A DNA stretch of 64,000 nt from Amycolatopsis pretoriensis. Lineage in GTDB: Bacteria; Actinomycetota; Actinomycetes; Mycobacteriales; Pseudonocardiaceae. The stretch's first letter is position 1; the number at the start of each line of letters is the position of its first letter. The position numbers and the translations under genes are program-made. Under the pieces are notes generated by a model. The model was not told the origin of the DNA and did not search any database. It was given only the letters and a program-made list of their open reading frames with translations. Shown here one piece after another: positions 35,195-43,705 of the stretch. The stretch spans positions 682,001 through 746,000 of the forward strand of contig NZ_FNUJ01000005.1 of assembly GCF_900107925.1 (NCBI RefSeq), written 5' to 3'.

Positions 35195-36739
35195 GTGCCG
35201 CCTGCAGACGTCCCGGAAGAGGTCCTGACCACCCCGTTCACGGACTACCTGCTCCGCAACGCCGCCGACGACCGGCCCGCGTTCACGTGCCGCACCTTCC
35301 CCGGTCCCGCCGATCACACCCTGACCTGGCCGCAGGTGCTCGCGCGCGTCCGCGGTGTCGCGCGGGAGCTGCGCCGCCGCACCGAGCCGGGCGACCGGGT
35401 GGCGATCGTCGCCCGGCAGGACCTCGGGTACGTCGTCGCGTTCCTCGGCACGCTCTACGCGGGCCGGATCGCGGTGCCGCTGTCCGTCCCGACCGGCCGC
35501 ACCGGCCGCGCCCGGATCGACTCGGCGTTCGCCGACGCCACCCCGGCAGCCTGCCTGACCTCGAAGGACCTCCTCGACAAGCTCCCGCCGGTGGTCGCCT
35601 TGGCCGTCGAGGACATCGAGCCGGACGACGCCGAGCCACCCGCCGAAGTGGCGATGGGCGATCCGGCGTACCTGCAGTACACGTCGGGCTCGACGAGCCG
35701 CCCGGCCGGCGCCGTGATCTCGCACCGCGCGCTGGCGGCCGCCTGCTGGCAGACGACCGGGTGCTACCACGCCGGCGCGTCGACCCACCTGGCCGGCTGG
35801 GTGCCGTTCTTCCACGACATGGGCCTGGTCCTGCTCATCGGCACGCCGGTGTTCCTCGGCGCGCACTCGGTGTTCTTCACCCCGATGGAGTTCGTCCGCG
35901 ACCCGCTGCGCTGGATCCGGCTGCTCGCCGAACACCCCGGCGCGATCACCGCCGCGCCCAACTTCGCCTTCGACCTGGCCGCGGACGCCGCGGGCGAGCT
36001 GGACGACGTCGACCTCTCGCACGTCAACTCGGTGCTCAACGGCAGCGAACCGATCCGCGCGGCCAGCCTCGACGCCTTCCATACCGCCTTCACGCGGTTC
36101 GGGCTGCCGCGCACCGCCCTGAAGCCGTGTTACGGCCTGGCCGAGGCGACGGTGTTCGTCGCGAGCGCGGGCGACGAGGGTCCGACGATCACGGCGTTCG
36201 ACGGCGAGCCGCACGTATCGGTGGGGCGGCCGTACGGCCAGCGGATCCGCATTGTCGACAAAGAGATCTGGGTGGCCGGCCCGAACGTCGCCGACGGTTA
36301 CTGGGGCCGGCCGGACCGCGGTGACACCTTCACCGAGGACGGCTGGCTGCGCACCGGTGACCTCGGGTTCGTCCACGATGGACAGCTGTACGTCACCGGC
36401 CGGCTCAAGGACCTGATCATCGTCGACGGCCGCAACCACCACCCGCAGGACATCGAGGCCACCGTCGAGGCCGCGCACCCCGCCATCCGCCGGGCGCGCG
36501 TCGCCGCGTTCGCCGTGCGGGACGGCGGCGGCGAGGGCGTCGCGGTGGTGGCCGGCTGCACGGCACCCGGCGACGACGTCGAGACGGCCGTGCGGCGGGC
36601 GGTGTCCGCGGGCCACGACCTGCCGCTGCGCGCCCTGTGGCTGGTGCCGCCGGGCGCGGTGCCGCGGACGTCCAGCGGCAAGGTGTCCCGCGCCGCGGCC
36701 CGCGACCGGTGGTGGGGCGAGAATGGGCGCCATGGATGA
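35195..36739 (+). CDS. fatty acyl-AMP ligase (FAAL-like)
   Basis: The product is 514 residues, somewhat short for FAALs. It is an ANL-superfamily enzyme that should activate a fatty acid as acyl-AMP for transfer to an acyl-carrier protein. Motifs: YTSGSTSRPAGAV (162-174), FHDMGLVLLIGTP, LNGSEPI, YGLAEAT, RTGDLG (386-391), GRLKDLII and the C-terminal catalytic lysine in SSGKVSR (about 496). LNGSEPI and FHDMGL are typical of FAALs rather than acyl-CoA ligases. The GTG at 35195 precedes PPADVPEEV. The acyl-carrier gene overlaps its 3' end. Confidence 0.85.
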   Translation: MPPADVPEEVLTTPFTDYLLRNAADDRPAFTCRTFPGPADHTLTWPQVLARVRGVARELRRRTEPGDRVAIVARQDLGYVVAFLGTLYAGRIAVPLSVPTGRTGRARIDSAFADATPAACLTSKDLLDKLPPVVALAVEDIEPDDAEPPAEVAMGDPAYLQYTSGSTSRPAGAVISHRALAAACWQTTGCYHAGASTHLAGWVPFFHDMGLVLLIGTPVFLGAHSVFFTPMEFVRDPLRWIRLLAEHPGAITAAPNFAFDLAADAAGELDDVDLSHVNSVLNGSEPIRAASLDAFHTAFTRFGLPRTALKPCYGLAEATVFVASAGDEGPTITAFDGEPHVSVGRPYGQRIRIVDKEIWVAGPNVADGYWGRPDRGDTFTEDGWLRTGDLGFVHDGQLYVTGRLKDLIIVDGRNHHPQDIEATVEAAHPAIRRARVAAFAVRDGGGEGVAVVAGCTAPGDDVETAVRRAVSAGHDLPLRALWLVPPGAVPRTSSGKVSRAAARDRWWGENGRHG

Positions 36740-36992
36740 CGCGGGCGCCTACGCCGACGAGATCCGCAAGATCGTCTGCACCGCGCTGGAGATCCCGCCG
36801 GAGCGGCTCGGCGACACGACCCCGTTCGACGACGTCGGCCTGACGTCCCGGCAGCGCGTCCAGCTGCTCGCCCGGGTCGAGGTGCGCTACGGCGTGTCGG
36901 TCGACCTCGACGAACTCGACCGGCTGGTGGACGTCCGCGGCGTCGCCGAGGTGATCTCCGAGGCGGTCGCGGCCCAGCGCCCCACCGGCTAG
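36723..36992 (+). CDS. acyl-carrier protein
   Basis: The product is 89 residues, acidic and helical. The phosphopantetheine attachment serine is in DDVGLTSRQRVQL (a Thr-Ser variant of the usual DSL). The start overlaps the ligase stop. ATG 36723 is used, and ATG 36732 (MDDAGAY) is as likely. It is presumably loaded by the ligase next door. No ketosynthase or NRPS gene is nearby, so the acyl acceptor is unknown. Confidence 0.88.
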   Translation: MGAMDDAGAYADEIRKIVCTALEIPPERLGDTTPFDDVGLTSRQRVQLLARVEVRYGVSVDLDELDRLVDVRGVAEVISEAVAAQRPTG

Positions 36993-37134
36993 GTGCACTT
37001 CCGCGAAGCCCAGGTAGGCCGCTCGCCCGAACGCTAGACTCTGTGTGCATCTGCGACGGCACCGAACGGCGGCCGGGCGCGTCACAGTCTCGAACACCGA
37101 GCAAGGGACTGTGGGATCGAAGGGGGCAGCGACC

Positions 37135-37446
37135 ATGCCAAACGGCTATGAAGCGAGTTCGGAGGCGATGACGCGGGCGCAGATCCGCCTCGCCGACGCC
37201 GCCGACGACCCGGCGACCGAGGCGTCGAAGGTCGCGCCGACCGAAATCGCCGCCGTCGACTTCGGCCGCGTGCACCAGGAGAGCTTCGGCAAGTACAAGT
37301 CGGGGATCGACCAGATCGGCGCCGGCATGACCGGGCTTTCGAACGCGCTGATGAACCTCAGCTCCGGGATCGGCACCGCGGGCTCCAAGTACAACGCGCA
37401 GGAGCAGGACGCCGGCGCACGGGCGAACGCGGCGGGGAGCAAGTAA
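37135..37446 (+). CDS. small type VII secretion target
   Basis: The product is 103 residues with helical character, no signal peptide and an AAGGGGG ribosome-binding site. A polar N-terminus, a glycine-rich middle (IGAGMTGLSNALMNLSSGIG) and a YNAQE (YxxxE) sequence near the C-terminus fit small ESX-exported proteins. Its TAA overlaps the ATG of the next gene by one base, so the two are probably co-exported or co-folded. Confidence 0.7.
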   Translation: MPNGYEASSEAMTRAQIRLADAADDPATEASKVAPTEIAAVDFGRVHQESFGKYKSGIDQIGAGMTGLSNALMNLSSGIGTAGSKYNAQEQDAGARANAAGSK

Positions 37447-39983
37447 TGGCCGACTGGGCGGAAATCAAGAAGGTCCTCGACGACCCGAACGTCTCCATGG
37501 AGAAGAAGTCGGCGCTCATGGAGGCGTACGACGACAACACCTGGAACTTCAACGAAGAGGAAGAGAAGTACGCCAAGGAATACATCGACGGGTATTCCGA
37601 CCGGACCTGGCTCGACGCGAAGACGCCGTCGATCGGTTCGGGCGAGGACGTCGACAACCGGTTGAAGGAAGCCCAGCAAGAAGGGGCGGCCAAGGGCAAG
37701 GAGCAGCAGGCCCAGACCGACCGCAAGAACCAGGCGAAGAAGAACCTCGACGGGATCGCGACCCCCACCCTGGGCGTCGGCGCGAAGACGTCGGACGAAA
37801 TGCTCGACCAGGGCAACATCACGGTCGACTTCCTGGCCCTGTGGACCGACGACATCTGGAACAAGATCAAGGGCGGGTCGGGCCACATCGACTCGCAGAA
37901 GGACCTCAAGGACAAGTTCCACGAGAACCGCGGCATCCAGTTCCAGAAGTTCCTCACCGAGGCCGACGACCTGAGCAAGGCGCACAAGGTCGTCGAGGAC
38001 ACCCTCGGCAAGAGCGACACCGAGCTCCAGACCCTCTTCGGGGAGTGGAAGGGCAAGGGCGCGAACGCGGCGGAGATCAAGTACGACGAGACCGTCAAGC
38101 CGCACGCCCAGGAGCTGTCGAAGCAGATCGACGGCGCCGCGAAGCTGATCCCGCAGACCGTGACGCACGTCTACGACGCCGTCAAGAAGAAGGTCGACGA
38201 GGTCCTGCAGCTGCACCGCACGACGATCGCCCAGGCCGACATCAACATGGCCCGGGACGTCCTCAAGATCGCCAACGGCGAGACCGAGGAGTTCGACGAC
38301 TTCATGAAGGTCGCCGGCTGGGTCGACGCCGTCAACGCGAAGAACGGCAATCAGACCAACCTCGCCGAGCGGCTGCAGAACGACGACTGCGGCTTCAACG
38401 ACGAGAACAAGGAGTACGGCCGCAACGTCTGCCGCTACTGGCGCGACGGCGCGTTCACGACCGAGTACCAGAGCCTGATCACCGCCTTCAACGGCTCGTG
38501 CAAGTCGGCCAAGGACACGATCGACCAGCAGTTCGGCGCGCTGGCGAAGTTCATGGACGGCTACCGCAACCAGCTGACCGAGGCCAAGAGCGACCCCGGC
38601 AAGGGAACCGACGACGGCGGCAAGGAGAACACCGGTGGCCCCGGCAAGAACGACAACGGCGGCGGCACGGGCGGCGGCACCGGGGGCGGGACCGGCGGCG
38701 GTACGGGCGGTGGCACCGGCGGCGGGGGCAGCACGACGCCGTCGGCGGCCGAGCCGCCCAAGACCGAAGACCCGGCCAAACCCGACGACGGCAAGAACCC
38801 GATCACCGGGAAGCCGCTCGAGATGGACCCGGACACCGGCAAGCCGTACCCGATCGACCCGACGACCGGCGAGGCCATCAAGGACACCGACGACACCGAC
38901 ACGGTGTCGGTCAAGAAGGGCGACAACACGATCGAGATGTCCGAGCCCGACAAGGAGGGCAAGCAGGACATCTCCGTCGACGACGGCCACGGCAACAAGA
39001 AGGACTACCACCTCGACTGGGGTGACGACGACAAGGCCGATGCGGGCAAGGACGGCAAGGACGGCGCCAAGGACGGCTCGACCTTCGGACCCCAGGGCTC
39101 GCAGGCGGTCAAGGAGGGCCAGCCCTCCGCCGACGGCAGCTACAAGCCGGGCCCGGACGGCAAGATCCACATCCAGGACGGCAACCTCAAGATCACGGCC
39201 GAGCGGCCGGAGGGGCCGGACGGCCCGACGATCGTGACCGTCGACGACGGCAAGGGCGAGCCGACGACGTACACGCTCGACGAGAAGGACGATCCCAAGG
39301 CGAGCGACCTCAAGACCGATCCGGCGTCGACCGACGGCAGCAGCTCCGCGATCAAGCACGACGCGAGCGCCGAGTCGGCCGTCACGAAGGACCCGGCGCC
39401 GGACAACCCGGACCCGGGCTTCACGCGGAGCGCGTCGAGCGAGGGCGGGTTCGTCGCCCCGGGCGGCCAGGACTTCTCCGGCGACTTCGGCGGCAGCGGA
39501 AGCGTCGGCGCGGAGCCGGCGGTGGCCGTGGCCGACGCGGGTGCCGGCGGCGACTCCGGGGTGGCCGGCGGTGGCGGCGGCGACGCGACGACCACGGCGG
39601 GGGCGAGCGACTTCGGGTCCGCCGTCACCGGCGGCGGGTCCGCGGACTTCGCCGGCGCGGTGTCGCTCGACCCGGGCGCGCAGACCGGCAGCGACACGTC
39701 GCTCCCGATGTCCGACGGCGGCGGGCTCGGTGCGACCCCGGTCGACCCGGGCGCGCACCAGGCCGCCGCGAGCTCGTCGGGCATGAGCGGGATGAGCGGC
39801 ATGGGGGGCATGGGCATGATGGGCGGCATGGGCGGTTCGCCGGGTGGTGGCGGTGGCGACCAGCAGCGCGGGCCGAGCCAGTACCGCATCGAGGGCGGCG
39901 TCTTCGAGACGAGCGGCGCCAAGGGCCGGATCAGCGGCTCGCTCGACGACGAGGGTGACCGTTCGATCCGGTACGACCGGTGA
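37446..39983 (+). CDS. large putative type VII secretion substrate, 845 residues
   Basis: The N-terminal 385 residues are mainly helical and Lys/Asp/Glu-rich, with a W-K-G turn (FGEWKGKGANAAEIKYDE, about 200-215) and two cysteines (about 317 and 327). Residues 390-430 are a GGGT repeat linker. Residues 430-620 contain DPDTGKPYP-type and DDGHGNKKDYHLDWGDDDK acidic beta-like segments. Residues 640-810 are Gly/Ser/Ala-rich with a MGGMGMMGGMGG cluster. There is no signal peptide, enzyme motif or membrane helix. Secretion is inferred from the WxG turn and the small partner. Confidence 0.75.
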   Translation: MADWAEIKKVLDDPNVSMEKKSALMEAYDDNTWNFNEEEEKYAKEYIDGYSDRTWLDAKTPSIGSGEDVDNRLKEAQQEGAAKGKEQQAQTDRKNQAKKNLDGIATPTLGVGAKTSDEMLDQGNITVDFLALWTDDIWNKIKGGSGHIDSQKDLKDKFHENRGIQFQKFLTEADDLSKAHKVVEDTLGKSDTELQTLFGEWKGKGANAAEIKYDETVKPHAQELSKQIDGAAKLIPQTVTHVYDAVKKKVDEVLQLHRTTIAQADINMARDVLKIANGETEEFDDFMKVAGWVDAVNAKNGNQTNLAERLQNDDCGFNDENKEYGRNVCRYWRDGAFTTEYQSLITAFNGSCKSAKDTIDQQFGALAKFMDGYRNQLTEAKSDPGKGTDDGGKENTGGPGKNDNGGGTGGGTGGGTGGGTGGGTGGGGSTTPSAAEPPKTEDPAKPDDGKNPITGKPLEMDPDTGKPYPIDPTTGEAIKDTDDTDTVSVKKGDNTIEMSEPDKEGKQDISVDDGHGNKKDYHLDWGDDDKADAGKDGKDGAKDGSTFGPQGSQAVKEGQPSADGSYKPGPDGKIHIQDGNLKITAERPEGPDGPTIVTVDDGKGEPTTYTLDEKDDPKASDLKTDPASTDGSSSAIKHDASAESAVTKDPAPDNPDPGFTRSASSEGGFVAPGGQDFSGDFGGSGSVGAEPAVAVADAGAGGDSGVAGGGGGDATTTAGASDFGSAVTGGGSADFAGAVSLDPGAQTGSDTSLPMSDGGGLGATPVDPGAHQAAASSSGMSGMSGMGGMGMMGGMGGSPGGGGGDQQRGPSQYRIEGGVFETSGAKGRISGSLDDEGDRSIRYDR

Positions 39984-40005
39984 TCAGGGCTGAGGAGGGT
40001 CGGCG

Positions 40006-40464
40006 ATGACCAGCGCCGAAGACCGGTACCGCGCGGCGATCTCGACGATGGACGCCGCGGCGCGGGAGCAGGACGAGCAGCGGGGCCTGCGCGAACGCCG
40101 CGTCGCCGAAGCGGAGACGCAGGCCCGCGAGGGGCTGAAGAACGAGCTGGCGGCCGCGCAGAAGTACGCCGAGCACATGGACGAGCTCAACAAGCGCAAG
40201 CAGAGCGCGGGTGGCTGGGCGACGGAGAAGACGCTGGCCGACAAGGGCCGCGAGTCCCTGATGGAGTTCGGCGTCGCCGACGAGGAGGCCGACACCGGCC
40301 GCACGCCGTACCCGACGCCGAGCTACGGGACCCCGGTCCAGGCCGCGCCTCCCGCACCGGAGCCGCCCGCGCCGCCGCCGGCGCCGGAGCAGCCGAAGCG
40401 GGGCCGCCACGCGCGTCAGCCCGACGACGAGGACGACTTCTCCAGCACCAGCTGGCTGGTCTGA
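40006..40464 (+). CDS. small protein ending the second ESX cassette
   Basis: The product is 152 residues. Residues 1-75 form a charged, probably coiled helix (RAAISTMDAAAREQDEQRG...). Pro/Ala-rich sequence (PEPPAPPPAPEQP) follows, then a basic KRGRHARQP patch and the acidic end DDEDDFSSTSWLV. The tail resembles that of the 118-residue protein at 28568. It is probably cytosolic and perhaps a substrate-specific chaperone or adaptor, but this is inference. Confidence 0.7.
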   Translation: MTSAEDRYRAAISTMDAAAREQDEQRGLRERRVAEAETQAREGLKNELAAAQKYAEHMDELNKRKQSAGGWATEKTLADKGRESLMEFGVADEEADTGRTPYPTPSYGTPVQAAPPAPEPPAPPPAPEQPKRGRHARQPDDEDDFSSTSWLV

Positions 40465-40474
40465 CCCGCAGGGG

Positions 40475-41299
40475 TCAGTGCGCGGGTTCTTCCTCGCGCT
40501 CGATGGGGGCGCGCTTGACGTCCGCTTCGAGGAGGGGCCGGTACTTGTCGGTGCCGGTCAGGTGGGTGAGGAAGAACGCCGTGAACAGGGCCCGCGTGAG
40601 CTGCTGGGTCTTGCGGTGCGGCTTGCCGTGCATGATCAGCTGGGACCAGTGCTTGCCCTCGGTGACGCCCAGGTGGGTCGATTTGCCGAGCGTGCGCAGC
40701 TGAACGTCTTCGCCGCCCCAGGCGTCGGTGATGGCCTCGGCGTGCCCGACCTTGGGGGCGACGAGGTCCTCTTCGGCGGCGAGGTGCAGCCCGGGGACGG
40801 TGATGGCCTTGGCCGCCTCGGTGGCGGGCGGCATCGTCTGAGCGGCGGTGATGGTGGCGACGGCCTTGATCCGAGGGGTTTCGGCCTGGGCGTCCGTCGC
40901 CGCGGCGAGGACGGCGGAGCCCCCACCGGTCGAGTGCCCGGCGAGGCCGAGCTTGGCCGGGTCGACGCTGATGCCGTCCGGCCCGAGCCGCACGGTCGTG
41001 ACGACGTCGAGGGTGGTCAGCAGATCGGCGCCGAGCAGCCGGTGCGAGGGCAGGGGCCCCCGTTGGGTGGCGGGCGCGGCGGCGACGATGCCCCAGCTGG
41101 CGAGGTGGTGCAGCAGCTGCCGGTACCGATCGGGCGGCTGCAGCCAACCGTGCCCGAAGGCCAGGGCGGGCAACCCGAGCCCGGCGCGTGGTGTGTAGAC
41201 GACGCCGGGCAGCCCGACCAGGGCGAGGTTGCCCCGCAGGACCTCGTGCGGACCCGGGTGCGTCAACTCCGCGAGCAGCTGCTTGGGCTTGCTGGCCAT
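40475..41299 (-). CDS. alpha/beta hydrolase (dienelactone-hydrolase/chlorophyllase-like)
   Basis: The product is 274 residues with no signal peptide. The nucleophile elbow is GLAGHSTGGG (Ser about 126). The oxyanion region LAFGHGWLQPP and a likely catalytic His in KSTHLG follow the PET-hydrolase/dienelactone-hydrolase layout. The substrate is unknown. It converges with the second ESX cassette, with only 10 bases between stops. Confidence 0.8.
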   Translation of the reverse strand: MASKPKQLLAELTHPGPHEVLRGNLALVGLPGVVYTPRAGLGLPALAFGHGWLQPPDRYRQLLHHLASWGIVAAAPATQRGPLPSHRLLGADLLTTLDVVTTVRLGPDGISVDPAKLGLAGHSTGGGSAVLAAATDAQAETPRIKAVATITAAQTMPPATEAAKAITVPGLHLAAEEDLVAPKVGHAEAITDAWGGEDVQLRTLGKSTHLGVTEGKHWSQLIMHGKPHRKTQQLTRALFTAFFLTHLTGTDKYRPLLEADVKRAPIEREEEPAH

Positions 41300-41375
41300 G
41301 CGGGAACCCTACTGTGCGGGAGGGACCGGGGCGCGCTCGCCGCCCGGCGCGCCGCTCGCAGCCTGGGCGCCGACG

Positions 41376-41427
41376 ACATGAACGACTCGTTCATGTCGTC
41401 GGGCGAGGTGAACGACTCTTTCATGAC
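41376..41427. repeat. paired palindromic repeat, copy 3
   Basis: ACATGAACGACTCGTTCATGT (from 41376, shown in part) and a second arm GTGAACGACTCTTTCATGAC flank a CGTCGGGCGAG spacer. This repeats the layout of copies 1 and 2 near truA. It lies 77 bases upstream of the divergent hydrolase start. Confidence 0.85.
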
Positions 41428-41575
41428 ATTCCGGCAGGAGTCGGCTCACGTCCGGCCGGCTCGGCCGTCAGGCCGTCGCCCTCGCCGCAGGCGAGACCGG
41501 CAGAGCGGCCGTCAGGCCGCAGCTTTAGCTGCCCCAGGCAAGACCGGCAGCAGGAGAGCACAACAGGCACTCCAC

Positions 41576-41698
41576 CCAGACCCTCCCCCCCCCACCCCGA
41601 TCCGAAGCCAGAACACGGACGGCAGGGCCGGGTCAAGGCATCTTTCCCGCCTTGACGCGGCGCTGCCGTCCGTAGTCACAATCGGGCTTCGGGGTGGC
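41576..41698 (-). repeat. dispersed long-palindrome element, copy B
   Basis: Read on the minus strand it runs CCACCCCGAAGC, ATTGTGACTACGGACGGCAG, an inner hairpin GTCAAGGC-loop-GCCTTGAC, CTGCCGTCCGTGTTCTGGC and TTCGGATCGGGGTGGG. This is nearly the same as 57361-57482 in opposite orientation. Outer and inner arms pair, with compensating changes in the outer stem relative to copy C. Confidence 0.85.
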
Positions 41699-41828
41699 GG
41701 GAACCAGAGGCCACACATGTGGGTGACGGAGGCATTGGTCCGGACCACCACCACAACGATCCTCGCAGGTCAAAACCCCTTTCCGGACCCCATCAACCCG
41801 CCGAATATCCCTCGTTAGGCTGGAGCGC

Positions 41829-43688
41829 GTGTGTGGAATCGTGGGATATGTCGGGCACCGCCCGGCTCTGGACGTCGTCCTCGGCGGGCTCCGGCGCATG
41901 GAGTACCGCGGGTACGACTCGGCCGGCATCGCCGTGCTGGACGGCGGCGAACTGACCGTCGAGCGCAAGGCCGGCCGCCTGGCCAACCTGGAAGCCCAGC
42001 TCGACAAGGTCGGCCGGGAGACCATGAGCGGCACCGCCGGCATGGGCCACACCCGCTGGGCCACCCACGGCGCGCCGATCGACCGCAACTCGCACCCACA
42101 CCGGGACACGACCCAGCGCGTCGCCGTCGTGCACAACGGCATCATCGAAAACTTCGCCGGCCTCCGCGCCGAGCTGGAAGCCGATGGCGTCGAGATGGCC
42201 AGCGACACCGACAGCGAGACCGCCGCGCACCTCGTCGCCCGCGCTTACACCGACGGCGACACCAAGGGCGACCTCGCCGCGAGCGTCGCCGCTGTCTGCC
42301 GCCGTCTCGAAGGGGCCTTCACCCTGGTCGTGACGCACGCCGACGAGCCGGACACCATCGTCGCCGCGCGGCGGTCGTCGCCGCTGGTCGTCGGGGTCGG
42401 GGAAGGCGAGCACTTCGTCGCCTCCGACGTCGCCGCCTTCATCGAACACACCCGCGAGGCCGTCGAACTGGGCCAGGACCAGCTCGTCGTCATCACCCGC
42501 GAGGGCTACGAGGTCACCGACTTCCACGGCGACGCCGCCCAGGCCAAGCCGTTCACCGTCGACTGGGACCTCTCCGCCGCCGAAAAGGGCGGCCACGAGT
42601 ACTTCATGCTCAAGGAGATCGAGGAGCAGCCCGAAGCGCTGGCCAACACGCTGCGCGGCCACTTCGAGTCCGGCCGGATCATCCTCGACGAGCAGCGCAT
42701 CTCCGACCAGGACCTGCGTGACGTCGACAAGGTCTTCGTCGTCGCCTGCGGGTCGGCCTACCACTCCGGCCTGGTCGCGAAGTACGCCATCGAGCACTGG
42801 ACGCGGCTGCCGGTCGAGGTCGAGCTGGCGTCCGAGTTCCGCTACCGCGACCCGGTCCTCGACCGCGACACGCTCGTCGTCGCCGTGTCCCAGTCCGGCG
42901 AGACGGCGGACACGCTCGAAGCCGTCCGGCACGCGCGTGAGCAGAAGGCGCGCGTCCTGGCCGTCTGCAACACCAACGGCGCGCAGATCCCGCGTGAGTC
43001 CGACGCCGTCCTCTACACCCACGCCGGCCCCGAGATCGGCGTCGCCTCGACGAAGGCGTTCCTCGCCCAGATCGCGGCCAACTACCTGGTCGGCCTGGCG
43101 CTGGCGCAGGCGCGCGGCACGAAGTACCCGGACGAGGTCGCCCGCGAGTTCGCCGAGCTGGAGGCCATGCCCGCGGCCGTCCGGAAAGTACTGTCCACTG
43201 TGGAGCAGACGCGCGACCTCGGCCGGCGCATCGCCGACTCGCGCGCGGTGCTGTTCCTCGGCCGCCACGTCGGCTTCCCGGTCGCCCTCGAAGGCGCGCT
43301 GAAGCTCAAGGAACTCGCGTACATGCACGCCGAGGGCTTCGCGGCCGGCGAACTCAAGCACGGCCCGATCGCGCTGATCGAAGAGGGCCTGCCGGTCGTC
43401 GTCGTGATGCCCTCGCCCAAGGGCCGCGCGGTGCTGCACTCGAAGCTCGTCTCGAACATCAGCGAGATCCAGGCACGCGGTGCTCGCACGATCGTGATCG
43501 CCGAAGAGGGCGACGAGACCGTCCGGCCGTTCGCCGACGAGCTCATCGAGGTCCCCGCGGTGCCGACGCTGCTGCAGCCGCTCGTCTCCACGGTGCCGCT
43601 GCAGGTGCTCGCCGCGGAGATCGCCCGCGCCCGCGGGTACGACGTCGACAAGCCGCGTAACCTGGCGAAGTCCGTCACAGTCGAGTAA
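41829..43688 (+). CDS. glmS: glutamine-fructose-6-phosphate aminotransferase
   Basis: The product is 619 residues and makes glucosamine-6-phosphate from fructose-6-phosphate and glutamine. The N-terminal nucleophile Cys2 is present (GTG start, then CGIVGYVG). HTRWATHG in the glutaminase domain and two SIS domains (SQSGETADT, then LGRHVGFPVALEGALKLKE) complete the enzyme. The C-terminus is ...NLAKSVTVE. No glmS ribozyme is expected in this group and none is evident. It is followed after 17 bases by nnr. Confidence 0.97.
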   Translation: MCGIVGYVGHRPALDVVLGGLRRMEYRGYDSAGIAVLDGGELTVERKAGRLANLEAQLDKVGRETMSGTAGMGHTRWATHGAPIDRNSHPHRDTTQRVAVVHNGIIENFAGLRAELEADGVEMASDTDSETAAHLVARAYTDGDTKGDLAASVAAVCRRLEGAFTLVVTHADEPDTIVAARRSSPLVVGVGEGEHFVASDVAAFIEHTREAVELGQDQLVVITREGYEVTDFHGDAAQAKPFTVDWDLSAAEKGGHEYFMLKEIEEQPEALANTLRGHFESGRIILDEQRISDQDLRDVDKVFVVACGSAYHSGLVAKYAIEHWTRLPVEVELASEFRYRDPVLDRDTLVVAVSQSGETADTLEAVRHAREQKARVLAVCNTNGAQIPRESDAVLYTHAGPEIGVASTKAFLAQIAANYLVGLALAQARGTKYPDEVAREFAELEAMPAAVRKVLSTVEQTRDLGRRIADSRAVLFLGRHVGFPVALEGALKLKELAYMHAEGFAAGELKHGPIALIEEGLPVVVVMPSPKGRAVLHSKLVSNISEIQARGARTIVIAEEGDETVRPFADELIEVPAVPTLLQPLVSTVPLQVLAAEIARARGYDVDKPRNLAKSVTVE

Positions 43689-43705
43689 TCGCTGGAGGCC
43701 TCGCC

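Larger units (their letters stand above)
41300..41828. other. repeat-rich intergenic region before glmS
   Basis: No coding signal is seen in 529 bp. It contains the third paired palindrome (41376-41427), a GGCCGTCAGGCCG direct repeat (about 41464 and 41508), the long-palindrome element copy B (41576-41698) and the short glmS leader (TAGGCT at 41816, GGAG at 41822). Confidence 0.8.

Noticed and set aside
40475-41299. Hydrolase as an ESX effector
   Set aside because: It has no export signal, is on the opposite strand to the ESX cassette and has no WxG or YxxxD/E feature. It was kept as an ordinary alpha/beta hydrolase.
41700-41828. glmS ribozyme or riboswitch before glmS
   Set aside because: The glmS ribozyme is known from Firmicutes. 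The leader here is short, and only a -10-like TAGGCT and a GGAG site are evident.
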